A stretch of DNA of 23,128 nt from a bacterium. Lineage in GTDB: Archaea; Thermoproteota; Nitrososphaeria; Nitrososphaerales; CADDZS01. The translations under genes and the position numbers were made by a program. The notes under the pieces are model-generated. The model was given only the letters and a program-made list of their open reading frames with translations. It was not told the origin of the DNA and searched no databases. Each line of letters begins with the position of its first letter. Positions within the stretch are counted from its first letter, which is position 1. Location of the stretch: the NCBI GenBank assembly GCA_027310845.1, contig DAIDAB010000008.1:1-23128 (forward strand), given 5' to 3'. Below are positions 13,654 to 21,846 of this stretch, in pieces.

Positions 13654-15873
13654 ATGAGCAAGAATAATAATTCCAAAAATGAGGATGTAGAACTTAGAGT
13701 CGCAGAGGCCCAATCAAGAGATGTAGGGCGAGGAATAGCTCGAATAGACCCGCAGATTATTTCGAGAATGGGTTGGGTTTCTGGTGATGCAATCGAGATT
13801 GAAGGCAAGAGAAAGACCTTTGCGCTCCTATGGCCTGGATTGCAGGCGGATTCAAGTCGTGGTATAATCCGCATCGACGGCTTCGTACGAAACAACGCAG
13901 GAGTGGGAATCGATGACAATGTCACGATTCGCAAGTCCAACGTAAAACCTGCAGAGTCTGTGATACTTGCTCCTACTGAACCTCTTAGAATAACTGGAGG
14001 GGAGGAGTATCTTTCACAGCTCCTAGACGGGCGAGTGGTCGCAAGGGGAGATGTCGTAACAATCAATGTAATGAACAGAAGGATAGATCTCGTCGTCACA
14101 AGAATAGTACCTAGCGACATCCCTGGAATCGTGAATGAGAACACACAGATAGAGGTCAGCGAAGAGGTCGCAAAGCAACAGCAACGCAACATTCCTAGGG
14201 TTACCTATGAAGACATTGGAGGGCTTAGGAATGAGGTTGTAAAGGTAAGGGAAATGATTGAGCTTCCAATGAAACATCCGGAGCTGTTCGATCGTCTTGG
14301 CATAGAAGCGCCGAAGGGCGTGCTCTTGCATGGTCCACCTGGCACAGGGAAGACACTTCTAGCAAAGGCAGTTGCCAGCGAGACAAACGCCAATTTCGTT
14401 ACTATCTCAGGACCTGAGATTATGAGCAAATACTACGGAGAGAGCGAAGAAAGGCTAAGGCAAATCTTTGAAGACGCCGAGAAGAACGCGTCCAGTATTA
14501 TCTTCATAGACGAAATAGATAGCATCGCCCCCAAGAGGGAAGAAGTCACCGGAGAGGTAGAGAAAAGAGTCGTTGCGCAGCTGCTGTCATTGATGGACGG
14601 AATGACATCCAGAGGGAAAGTAGTTGTCATTGCAGCAACGAATAGGCCTAACGCACTCGACCCCGCTCTCAGAAGGCCCGGTAGGTTCGATAGGGAGATA
14701 GAAATCGGCGTGCCTGATACCCAAGGGCGCCTAGAAGTACTGCAGATTCACACCAGAGGAATGCCACTTTCGGACGATGTCGATTTGCACAAGCTTGCTT
14801 CGTCCACTCATGGGTTCGTGGGCGCGGACCTTCAAGCGCTCGCGAAAGAAGCCGCAATGCGATCGCTTCGACGCGTGCTTCCCGAGATCGACTTAGAAAA
14901 GCAATCTATTCCTGCGGAGATTCTGAATAAGATCACGGTGACTATGGCAGACTTTCAGGGATCTCTGACTGAAGTCGAGCCCTCGGCGATGCGCGAGGTT
15001 CTGGTCGAAGTTCCAAATGTCCACTGGTCAGACGTAGGAGGCCTTTCCGAACTGAAGAAGGAGCTGGAAGAATCAGTCGAGTGGCCGCTAAAGTACAGAG
15101 ATGTGTTTGACTACGCGCACACAAAACCTGCAAAAGGTATACTGCTTTATGGGCCTCCTGGAACAGGGAAAACACTTCTTGCAAAGGCAGTCGCAAACGA
15201 AAGTGAAGCGAACTTTATCAACGTGAAGGGGCCAGAACTTCTCTCCAAGTGGGTGGGAGAATCTGAGCGAAGCGTTCGCGAGATTTTCCACAAGGCAAGA
15301 CAATCGGCACCATGCGTCATTTTCATCGACGAGCTCGATTCACTTGTGCCCACTAGAGGAAGCGGATCAGGAGACTCTCAGGCAACCGAACGAGTCATCA
15401 GTCAGATTCTGACGGAACTCGATGGGCTCGAAGAACTGAGAGATGTAGTGATAATTGGGGCGACTAATCGACCAGACATGATTGACCCCGCACTTCTGCG
15501 CCCTGGAAGATTCGATAAGCTGTTGTATGTCTCTGCTCCAAATCTTGAGGCAAGAAAAGCGATTTTCGCAATCCATCTCAAGGGAAAGCCAGTTGCAAAG
15601 GATATCAGCATCGATGAACTCGCCACAAAGACCGAAGGATACAGCGGAGCAGACATTCAAGCAGTAGCCGACACGGCGGCCATGCTTGCCATCAGAAAAT
15701 ACATCGACAAATACAGCGAAAGCGATGTGATCAAGGCGAAACTCAACGAGCTCCAGATTTCCAAAGCGCAGTTTGAAGAAGCCTTGAAGAAAGTGAAGCC
15801 ATATTCAAAGCGCGACCTAACCTACGGCAAGATCGGATTAGGAACGGCGCCAGACTTGAGCGCGATCAGCTAG
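13654..15873 (+). CDS. cdc48: Cdc48/p97-type AAA ATPase (VAT)
   Basis: The 739-residue protein has the full Cdc48 layout: an N domain (about 10-180), D1 with Walker A GPPGTGKT (227-234) and Walker B IIFIDE (282-287), and D2 with Walker A GPPGTGKT (500-507) and Walker B VIFIDE (555-560). Arginine-finger regions (RRPGRFDRE, LRPGRFDK) follow each. It unfolds proteins by threading them through a hexameric pore and can feed the proteasome. The C-terminus ends DLSAIS rather than in an Hb-Y-X tail, the motif some archaeal proteasome-activating ATPases use for docking. I chose ATG at 13654; an in-frame GTG at 13642 would add four residues. Its stop codon is one base from the end of the convergent dinB gene. 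Its position after hsp20 supports a stress role. Confidence 0.95.
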   Translation: MSKNNNSKNEDVELRVAEAQSRDVGRGIARIDPQIISRMGWVSGDAIEIEGKRKTFALLWPGLQADSSRGIIRIDGFVRNNAGVGIDDNVTIRKSNVKPAESVILAPTEPLRITGGEEYLSQLLDGRVVARGDVVTINVMNRRIDLVVTRIVPSDIPGIVNENTQIEVSEEVAKQQQRNIPRVTYEDIGGLRNEVVKVREMIELPMKHPELFDRLGIEAPKGVLLHGPPGTGKTLLAKAVASETNANFVTISGPEIMSKYYGESEERLRQIFEDAEKNASSIIFIDEIDSIAPKREEVTGEVEKRVVAQLLSLMDGMTSRGKVVVIAATNRPNALDPALRRPGRFDREIEIGVPDTQGRLEVLQIHTRGMPLSDDVDLHKLASSTHGFVGADLQALAKEAAMRSLRRVLPEIDLEKQSIPAEILNKITVTMADFQGSLTEVEPSAMREVLVEVPNVHWSDVGGLSELKKELEESVEWPLKYRDVFDYAHTKPAKGILLYGPPGTGKTLLAKAVANESEANFINVKGPELLSKWVGESERSVREIFHKARQSAPCVIFIDELDSLVPTRGSGSGDSQATERVISQILTELDGLEELRDVVIIGATNRPDMIDPALLRPGRFDKLLYVSAPNLEARKAIFAIHLKGKPVAKDISIDELATKTEGYSGADIQAVADTAAMLAIRKYIDKYSESDVIKAKLNELQISKAQFEEALKKVKPYSKRDLTYGKIGLGTAPDLSAIS

Positions 15874-15874
15874 A

Positions 15875-17005
15875 CTAACCGAAGTAGTCCGACAACTGTC
15901 CTGAAGATCCGGGCTCACGCTCGTCACCGGACGATAGCCCAGATACTCGGATGCCCACTCGCCGGATCTTCAAGTTGACCATTTCTTTTGACGCAAAGAG
16001 CTCTTCAAATAATGAGCTCGCATGACACAATATTTCCCCGCTTGAATACGTTGGACGATCTATTGTTCTTGATCTGTTTCTGAGCCTAATTGTGCTCGTA
16101 ATGTAGATAATTCCTATTGTCCTACATTTTCTGCCAGCATCTTTCAAACGGCTTGAAAGATCTTCAGTGAGCGGTTTCAACTCTTCCCTAAAAGAGAACG
16201 AGTCGGCGTCAGCTTTTAGAGTGATAATTCTGCTATACTGCTCGGCTGATCGTTCCTTTACAGGTTCCTCATCGATCCCCTGAGCTAGTAGTTTCAAACG
16301 AGGCCCCATATTCTTGCCAAATTCCGAAGAGAGCTTTGATTCATCAAATGACGCTAAATCTCCTATTGTATTGATTCCAAGAGAGTTCATCTTTGTTTCT
16401 ATCTTCGGTCCGACGCCAATCAATTTTCTGACTGGCATGTTTTCCAAGAATGTTTTCACTTTGTCTGGTGGCAGAACTGTTAACCCATCTGGCTTGTGGC
16501 TGTCGGATGCCATCTTGGCAAGTAGCTTATTTGGAGCAATGCCTAAAGAACAGGTAAGTGAGGTTCTCTCCTTAATTTCTAATTTTATTCTGTTTGCGAG
16601 GCCGCGAGCTGTTTCATAGTCTCTGCTGCATTCCGAAGTGATGTCGAGAAATGCTTCGTCGATTGAAACTTTTTCGACAACCGGATGGCCGGAGCGGAGA
16701 ATTTGCATTACTCCATCTGAAACCGCCTCATAGTAATCGAGGTCTAAAGGCAAGAAGACAGCTTGAAGTACATTCTTCAGAATTCTTTTGGCATTGGCTA
16801 TGGGGATGCCTGATTTGATCCCGAACCCGCGCGCTATGTAGTTTGCAGTACTGACTACGCCGCTCTCATCGGTCCTACCCGAGTAGACACAAATCACTAT
16901 TGGCCTTCCAACAAGTTCCGGTGTCCGAACTTCCTCGCATTGCGCGAAGAAGTAGTCGATGTCAATGGAAAGGACGATTTTCTCTGAGGTCGCCTGGGGA
17001 AGCAT
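15875..17005 (-). CDS. dinB: Y-family DNA polymerase IV (Dpo4/DinB)
   Basis: This 376-residue protein is a translesion polymerase, which copies past damaged bases. It has SIDIDYFFAQCEE with metal ligand Asp15, and SIDEAFLDIT with Asp116 and Glu117. The residue aligned with the Dpo4 steric gate is Phe20, which excludes ribonucleotides. GIAPNKLLAKMASD and the helix-hairpin-helix LIGVGPKIETKMNSLGI (about 195-211) follow, then a little-finger domain. The last residues SGQLSDYFG resemble a PCNA-binding tail (L-x-x-Y-F), although the first Gln of the consensus is displaced. Only a weak ribosome site (GGTG) is seen. It is the third gene of a minus-strand run with a MazG-like protein and pyrE. Confidence 0.95.
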   Translation of the reverse strand: MLPQATSEKIVLSIDIDYFFAQCEEVRTPELVGRPIVICVYSGRTDESGVVSTANYIARGFGIKSGIPIANAKRILKNVLQAVFLPLDLDYYEAVSDGVMQILRSGHPVVEKVSIDEAFLDITSECSRDYETARGLANRIKLEIKERTSLTCSLGIAPNKLLAKMASDSHKPDGLTVLPPDKVKTFLENMPVRKLIGVGPKIETKMNSLGINTIGDLASFDESKLSSEFGKNMGPRLKLLAQGIDEEPVKERSAEQYSRIITLKADADSFSFREELKPLTEDLSSRLKDAGRKCRTIGIIYITSTIRLRNRSRTIDRPTYSSGEILCHASSLFEELFASKEMVNLKIRRVGIRVSGLSSGDEREPGSSGQLSDYFG

Positions 17006-17060
17006 GATCTTTGCACCGATCTAGGTCTTGAGGAATGGAATTCGTTTTGCGCACTTGTTA

Positions 17061-17627
17061 CTATGTATCAAGGTCAGATTCAGTGAAAAAGGCAAAGAAC
17101 GGGATTCTTGCTTTTTCGAAATTTTCCTTGGCACCTCGGTCAACTATTGCTATGGATTGGACTACTCTAGCTCCGAATTCCTTGACGGCCTCGGCTGCCA
17201 GGAGACAAGATCCGCCTGTTGTAACAGTATCGTCAATAATTACCACCTTCGCATTTTTTTCCAGATTCCCTTCGATCCTGTTTTCCAACCCATGATCCTT
17301 TTGTCGCTTTCTGACCCAGAACGCTTTGAGATGCTTTTGCCTATGAATGCTAAGGAGGCTGACAGCAGTCGAGATTGGGATTGACGCAGTTTCAAGTCCG
17401 CCTACATACTCTGCTTCACGAACAAGATCTTCGATCTTGTCAAGGACGAGCTCCCCGATCAGGTTGATTCCTAATGGGTCTTGAGTCAGTTTTCGGAGAT
17501 CGACGTAGAGATTGCTGATCTTCCCAGATGCGAGAGTGAATCCCTGTTCTCTCCTCTCGATTGCATGCGAGACGATCAACTTGCGCAGAGTCTCACTTCT
17601 ATCCGAACGGGTTTCGCTAGATTTCAT
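17061..17627 (-). CDS. pyrE: Orotate phosphoribosyltransferase
   Basis: The enzyme joins orotate to PRPP to give OMP in pyrimidine synthesis. The 188 residues fit archaeal PyrE. The PRPP-binding loop VVIIDDTVTTGGS lies at 128-140. The basic catalytic segment WVRKRQKDHG lies at 104-113, where PyrE carries its mobile-loop Lys/Arg residues. The N-terminal FTLASGKISNLYVDLRKLT is the PyrE hallmark separating it from other phosphoribosyltransferases. It starts 30 bases after the MazG-like gene and its stop lies 55 bases before dinB. The final 'SDLDT' ends in TAG. No other pyrimidine genes are in view, so the pathway context comes from the family alone. Confidence 0.92.
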   Translation of the reverse strand: MKSSETRSDRSETLRKLIVSHAIERREQGFTLASGKISNLYVDLRKLTQDPLGINLIGELVLDKIEDLVREAEYVGGLETASIPISTAVSLLSIHRQKHLKAFWVRKRQKDHGLENRIEGNLEKNAKVVIIDDTVTTGGSCLLAAEAVKEFGARVVQSIAIVDRGAKENFEKARIPFFAFFTESDLDT

Positions 17628-17657
17628 AACTCAGGAGCTCTACAGAGCCCGAGACCT

Positions 17658-18842
17658 TTATTCATTTGGTGCGCGACCAGTCCTCTTCCCTCTTTTTCGG
17701 CCGAGCTTTTCAAGATAGGTCTGAATAAGTCCTTTGAGGTGGTTTGCATCTGAATACTGCACCACAGAAATATTTTCCGACGAGAACGTGTTGCCTAGGA
17801 ATTCAGGGAAGCCCAAATTCTTTCCCTTGGCGAATATGCACACGTTGCCTCTTGATAGAATCGAATAGCAAGCAAGCGCTTCAAAGACCTGTCTATATTC
17901 TGCTCCTGAAGCAGACTCATTGGATGATGAAAGCAAGAGGCAAGCCACATCGCTTCCATTTATCAGGTCCAATGACGAGGATAAATCGTTAGTGTTTTGC
18001 AAAGATGCAGCTGGATTCACTAGAGTTTCAAAACCATAGGTCGTCGCAGTGTCAAGTACGGCATACTTTTCTTCGTCCGAAGTCAGGTTGCCGAAGGACA
18101 CGTACATCGTTCTGAACGGATGGCAAACATCCGTGTTGCATATCGATTCACCACAGACGGGACAGTGGTCATCGTACTTCTCATAAACTGTCTCGGCCAA
18201 ATCAAGCTGAAGCAACTGGGCAACAGTCAGTGTCCACGCAAGGATTGCGGCGAGTTTCGAAGTCACCTGATCTTGCCCAGCTCTTTTTCTATTGAGCATC
18301 GCAAGATCGCCTACATCTTTCATCATCGCAACGAGTGCGTTCATGGGGGTGAGTCGAGAGTTCTCTTCCTGATAGAGTTTAGAAATAAAGCGCTGCCACT
18401 CCTGAAGCGTTTGTGGTTGAGAAAATTCCTGCAGAGGGGGTTGCGAAATTCTATTGGCGGAATGTGGCGCATTTCTGCCGTATTTCTCCCAGGCCAAGGA
18501 AGCGAGGTCTATGTTGAGCTTGAAGGCTAAAGAGCATATCCAGGTGAACACATCTGCGAGATTTGGGGCAATCTTGGATCTGTCTTGAGATTCCATTGGG
18601 TCCACAAGTTCGGCGACTTCTTCTACCAGTCTTGAGATCATGTACTCTGTCGTATGCTTGTCATGTCTCTTGCCATATATTCTTCCAAACTTAGCCAACC
18701 AATCATCGAGAGTCAAAATGAGTGGCCCGGCATCACCCCTGCCAGTCATAACGTTCGGGCGCGCAACAGAATCTGAGGACTTGTCTCGAGTACCCTGTAA
18801 GTCACTCTCCTTTGTTGCCCCAATTGGGCTCCTCCCTTCCAT
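17658..18842 (-). CDS. Tandem MazG-like protein with Cys cluster and Rossmann-like C-terminal domain
   Basis: Four parts are visible in 394 residues, numbered here one higher from the TTG at 18845. After a disordered start comes a MazG-like domain (about 45-125) with E-E-V-A-E-L at 75-80 and D98 in LADVFTW, the metal-binding acids of nucleotide pyrophosphohydrolases. A second MazG-like domain (146-225) looks degenerate: K-D-V-G-D replaces EEVAE, and an Ala stands where D98 should be. A Cys cluster follows (C228, C231, C236, C241). Residues 246-380 form an alternating alpha/beta domain with DLINGSDVACLLLSS and GAEYRQVFEAL, a pattern seen in nucleoside deoxyribosyltransferase and TIR-like folds. 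That last call is tentative. It begins an apparent operon with pyrE and dinB, consistent with nucleotide-pool cleaning; a defence role is also possible. The start is unsure; Met33 is an alternative. Confidence 0.65.
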   Translation of the reverse strand: MEGRSPIGATKESDLQGTRDKSSDSVARPNVMTGRGDAGPLILTLDDWLAKFGRIYGKRHDKHTTEYMISRLVEEVAELVDPMESQDRSKIAPNLADVFTWICSLAFKLNIDLASLAWEKYGRNAPHSANRISQPPLQEFSQPQTLQEWQRFISKLYQEENSRLTPMNALVAMMKDVGDLAMLNRKRAGQDQVTSKLAAILAWTLTVAQLLQLDLAETVYEKYDDHCPVCGESICNTDVCHPFRTMYVSFGNLTSDEEKYAVLDTATTYGFETLVNPAASLQNTNDLSSSLDLINGSDVACLLLSSSNESASGAEYRQVFEALACYSILSRGNVCIFAKGKNLGFPEFLGNTFSSENISVVQYSDANHLKGLIQTYLEKLGRKRGKRTGRAPNE

Positions 18843-19011
18843 CAAGCAAAGATTGGCTCCCGCTTGGACAAAAAGGTTTGCCTAACTTCTGATGATGAGC
18901 TTCGTTTGGAGAGACCTCTACTAATACTAAGTCCTGGCGCAATCTTTTTTTCATTGCACAAGTTGTCGATGGCCGACTCTATCTGGTTCTAGGGATGCGG
19001 CGATTGTCATT

Positions 19012-20010
19012 TTGGCGAAACCACTCGTGCTTTTCACAGTCAATGTTCCTTATCGGTACTTGGAAGATCTGCGGGCGAAGTTGGGCGATGACTTTGAGTT
19101 CACGAGATCTTCTACCAAAGAAGAAGCCTTGACACTTGCGAAAAGAGCAGAAGTCTTGGTCATGATCGCCCCGAACAAGGATATCGTGTCCGTAGCAAAG
19201 AATTGTAAGTGGATACATGCCTTAACTGCTGGAGTAGAGGATTACCTCGCACTATCTCAGATTCGAGACAACCCAAGTATTACTCTGACAAATTCTTCTG
19301 GAATTCATGCGATTCAGATCTCGGAGCATGTCTTTGCACTCCTTTTGGCATTCACAAGAAACATCAAGACAGTCATCCTCGATCAAGAGAGGCGCAGGTG
19401 GACTCCAATTCGACTTGGAACGAAGAGCTTTGAAGTTGGGGAGCTTGGCGGAAGAACTATGGGAATTTTTGGGCTTGGTAGCATAGGTCTGGAGATAGCC
19501 AGAAAAGCAAAGGTTTTCGGGATGAAAACGATCGGGATAAGAAAAGATGTTTCTAAAGAAATTAAGAATCTACCTCTAAGAGAATATGTTGATCAGATAT
19601 TCTCAGAGGAAGAGTCAAACGAAGTCTTATCGCGGTTTGACGTGATTGTGAACGCTTTACCACTGACCAATGAGACTCGAGGTTATTTTGGGTCGGCTAG
19701 ATTTGCGAAGATGAAAAGTGGGTGTATCTTCATCAACATTGGAAGGGGCCTTACGGTGGTCGAAGCAGACCTGATAGAAACATTAAAGCTGGGCAGACTA
19801 TCAGCTGTAGCTTTGGATGTCTTCGAGGTCGAGCCTCTACCTGAAACTTCAGAACTCTGGACATTTTCAAACGTGATTGTCTCGCCACACATAGGGGGTT
19901 GGACTCCCAATTATTATGAGAAGGCACACCCGATCGTCGAAGAGAACCTTCGAAGGTATGCTAGAGGAGAGATCCTGCGCAATTTGGTCGATAAGGTTGC
20001 AGGCTACTAG
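19012..20010 (+). CDS. D-2-hydroxyacid dehydrogenase family protein
   Basis: This 332-residue NAD(P)-dependent oxidoreductase reduces 2-oxoacids to D-2-hydroxyacids or the reverse. The nucleotide-binding loop is GLGSIG (154-159). The catalytic triad fits the family: Arg245 in INIGRG, Glu274 in FEVEPLP, and His293 in SPHIGGWT. The basic segment GIRK at the end of the second Rossmann strand may indicate use of NADPH, which is inference. Phosphoglycerate, glyoxylate/hydroxypyruvate and lactate dehydrogenases share these residues, so the substrate is open. It lacks the C-terminal ACT domain of serine-pathway SerA. The start is TTG at 19012; no ATG or GTG occurs upstream in frame, and no strong ribosome site is visible. 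It converges on the DUF35 gene with 12 bases between them. Confidence 0.88.
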   Translation: MAKPLVLFTVNVPYRYLEDLRAKLGDDFEFTRSSTKEEALTLAKRAEVLVMIAPNKDIVSVAKNCKWIHALTAGVEDYLALSQIRDNPSITLTNSSGIHAIQISEHVFALLLAFTRNIKTVILDQERRRWTPIRLGTKSFEVGELGGRTMGIFGLGSIGLEIARKAKVFGMKTIGIRKDVSKEIKNLPLREYVDQIFSEEESNEVLSRFDVIVNALPLTNETRGYFGSARFAKMKSGCIFINIGRGLTVVEADLIETLKLGRLSAVALDVFEVEPLPETSELWTFSNVIVSPHIGGWTPNYYEKAHPIVEENLRRYARGEILRNLVDKVAGY

Positions 20011-20022
20011 AACGGGATCGCT

Positions 20023-20451
20023 TCATAATTTGCGAAATTTGGGAAGCGATATTTCTTGCGTGACATCTTCAAAATACAGGAAGACTTTGTCTCCTATACT
20101 CAGCTCCTCGGGACTGAGTCCTGTTACATTGCTATAGATTCTTGGACCCTCTTCCAATTCCACTAGCCCGATCGCAAAGGGAAGATCTGCTTGGAAGGCT
20201 TGTGAATTGTCAATCACTTGACGGATCACAGTGAAAGAGTATATCTCTCCCCTGCCCGATAGCCTGCGCCATTCAATAGCATCGCGCTTGCCGCAATTAG
20301 GACACCAAGCCCTCGGGTACCATATCCAGCTGGTGCATTTCGTGCAATACTGCATTCTGAGTTCGTGGTTCTTACAGAAATCCCAGAAGGGCTTTGTCAG
20401 TGTATTGATCTCAGGAAGGAATTTCTCATAAGGCTTTGATTTATCCGACAT
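20023..20451 (-). CDS. DUF35 Zn-ribbon/OB-fold protein, acyl-CoA-associated
   Basis: The 142-residue protein has a rubredoxin-like zinc ribbon with Cys36, Cys39, Cys50 and Cys53 (YCTKCTSWIWYPRAWCPNCG), then an OB-fold (about 60-142, GRGEIYSFTVIRQ... GLVELEEGPRIYSN). DUF35 proteins bind CoA thioesters and form complexes with thiolase-like enzymes, for example in archaeal HMG-CoA synthesis and in the Ltp2 retro-aldolase of steroid side-chain breakdown. The thiolase-like gene lies 20 bases upstream on the same strand, so the two almost certainly work together. No HMG-CoA synthase is next to them, which argues against the mevalonate three-gene set. Confidence 0.88.
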   Translation of the reverse strand: MSDKSKPYEKFLPEINTLTKPFWDFCKNHELRMQYCTKCTSWIWYPRAWCPNCGKRDAIEWRRLSGRGEIYSFTVIRQVIDNSQAFQADLPFAIGLVELEEGPRIYSNVTGLSPEELSIGDKVFLYFEDVTQEISLPKFRKL

Positions 20452-20471
20452 GTCAGATTCAACTTCCGATA

Positions 20472-21671
20472 TCAGTTCTTGCCAAAGATCATCGTTATGC
20501 TGTTCACGAGACTGTTGCCGTAGCTGATTGCCCCTATGCCTGTTGAAACACCAACCTTCGCGTCCTTTACCTGTCTTGCTCCGCCTTCGCCTCGAATCTG
20601 TCTAACGCTCTCCACGATATGAATCAATCCGCCCGCCATCGCTGGCTGTCCAGCGGAAAGCTGTCCACCCCCAGTGTTTACTGGGAAATCCCCCTTACTT
20701 GATATATCGTGCTCGGCTACGAATCTCCCTCCTTTCCCCTTTGGACAGAAACCAGCATCCTCGATTTGCATTAAGACAGCGACGGTATAATCATCGTACG
20801 GCTCGAAGAAACTCACATCTTTGTGAGACACTTGGCTCATGTCGAAAGCCTCTCGGGCCGATTGAGAGATTCCGAGATATGTGATATCAGGCCGCAAACT
20901 TGAACCTTGGTGGAAGTTGTCCGATTCTGCAATCCCTAGAACGGGAACGGCTTTTTCCTTCGCAATCTTGTTGGCCTTTTCTTTCGAAGCAACTATGAAA
21001 GCCAAACCGCCATTTACAGGAATGCAAGCATCGAAAATTCGAATTGGATCCGCAATCATCCTCGAAGAAAGGTATTGGTCAAGAGCTAGAGGCTGCTTCA
21101 GGTATGCGTTTGGATTCCTCATCGCATTCTCTCTTTGCATAACAGCCACTTTGCCGAGCTCCTCGGGCTTCGTTCCATACTGATGCATATGGCGTCTTAA
21201 GATGAACGCGAATTGGCTGTTGGGCCCCATCATTCCAAATGGTTTCTGGAAATCAGATTCGTATCTCCAAGTTCGCACTGCTCCCGGAGTCGTGATGTTC
21301 ATTGGCGTGTCAGCACCGATACAGAGGACTAGATCAACAACTCCAGAAGAGACCGCCAAACCAGCTTGGTAAAGCATCGAAGCCCCGCTCATCCCGCCAT
21401 TGTCTGCTCTGATCAGAAGTTTTGGAGAGAATTCCAGATCAGAGATTACTTCGGCGGACCAAATCTCGGCATGTGGATACGCGTCCCATGTGACAGCTAC
21501 TCCTTCACCATCCATCTCTTTCTTTTCCAAACCAGCATCTGCAAGCGCGAGTTCCGCCGCCCAGGCAAAGTACTCCTGAACAGATATCTTGGGTTCTCCC
21601 TTGTCTGCTCGTGCACGGCTCACGGGAGTTTCCCCGTATCCAATGATTGCAAACTTGTCGCGCAGAGACAT
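20472..21671 (-). CDS. Thiolase-like (SCP2/lipid-transfer type) protein
   Basis: The 399-residue protein has the thiolase fold, ending with GGGQLSAGQPAMAGG, and shows YDDYTVAVLMQIEDAGFCPKGKGG, typical of SCP2-type thiolases. Two catalytic features of true thiolases look altered. The nucleophile region reads NGGMSGASMLYQA with no Cys, and the GHP motif reads GQP, losing the His. It may therefore not cleave 3-ketoacyl-CoA by thiolysis. In Ltp2 a Cys-less thiolase fold paired with a DUF35 protein acts as an aldolase, which is a fair model here. GTGAT precedes the ATG by about 8 bases, and a TATA box lies about 40 bases upstream. The substrate is unknown. Confidence 0.85.
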   Translation of the reverse strand: MSLRDKFAIIGYGETPVSRARADKGEPKISVQEYFAWAAELALADAGLEKKEMDGEGVAVTWDAYPHAEIWSAEVISDLEFSPKLLIRADNGGMSGASMLYQAGLAVSSGVVDLVLCIGADTPMNITTPGAVRTWRYESDFQKPFGMMGPNSQFAFILRRHMHQYGTKPEELGKVAVMQRENAMRNPNAYLKQPLALDQYLSSRMIADPIRIFDACIPVNGGLAFIVASKEKANKIAKEKAVPVLGIAESDNFHQGSSLRPDITYLGISQSAREAFDMSQVSHKDVSFFEPYDDYTVAVLMQIEDAGFCPKGKGGRFVAEHDISSKGDFPVNTGGGQLSAGQPAMAGGLIHIVESVRQIRGEGGARQVKDAKVGVSTGIGAISYGNSLVNSITMIFGKN

Positions 21672-21707
21672 GCTTTATCACGCAGTTCTTCTTTCGAAGC
21701 GGAATTC

Positions 21708-21717
21708 AAAATTTAAG
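21708..21717 (-). promoter_or_regulatory. TATA box of the thiolase/DUF35 operon
   Basis: The minus strand reads CTTAAATTTT about 40 bases before the thiolase ATG. Transcription would start near 21687, leaving a leader of about 16 bases. Confidence 0.45.
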
Positions 21718-21846
21718 GCTTCGTTCCATAGGTAGATTTCTGCTGCTAGCTCAGAAACTCTTTCATTTTCAATTCATGCAAGAGACCGTAGGGTTCATTA
21801 GGAGTACAGGTTCCCAAGGTTTTGAAAGCGCGGAGAGAAAGTCCAG

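Noticed and set aside
13398..14192. 264-residue minus-strand frame across hsp20 and cdc48
   Set aside because: It is Ser/Thr/Leu-rich shadow sequence opposite two recognised coding regions.
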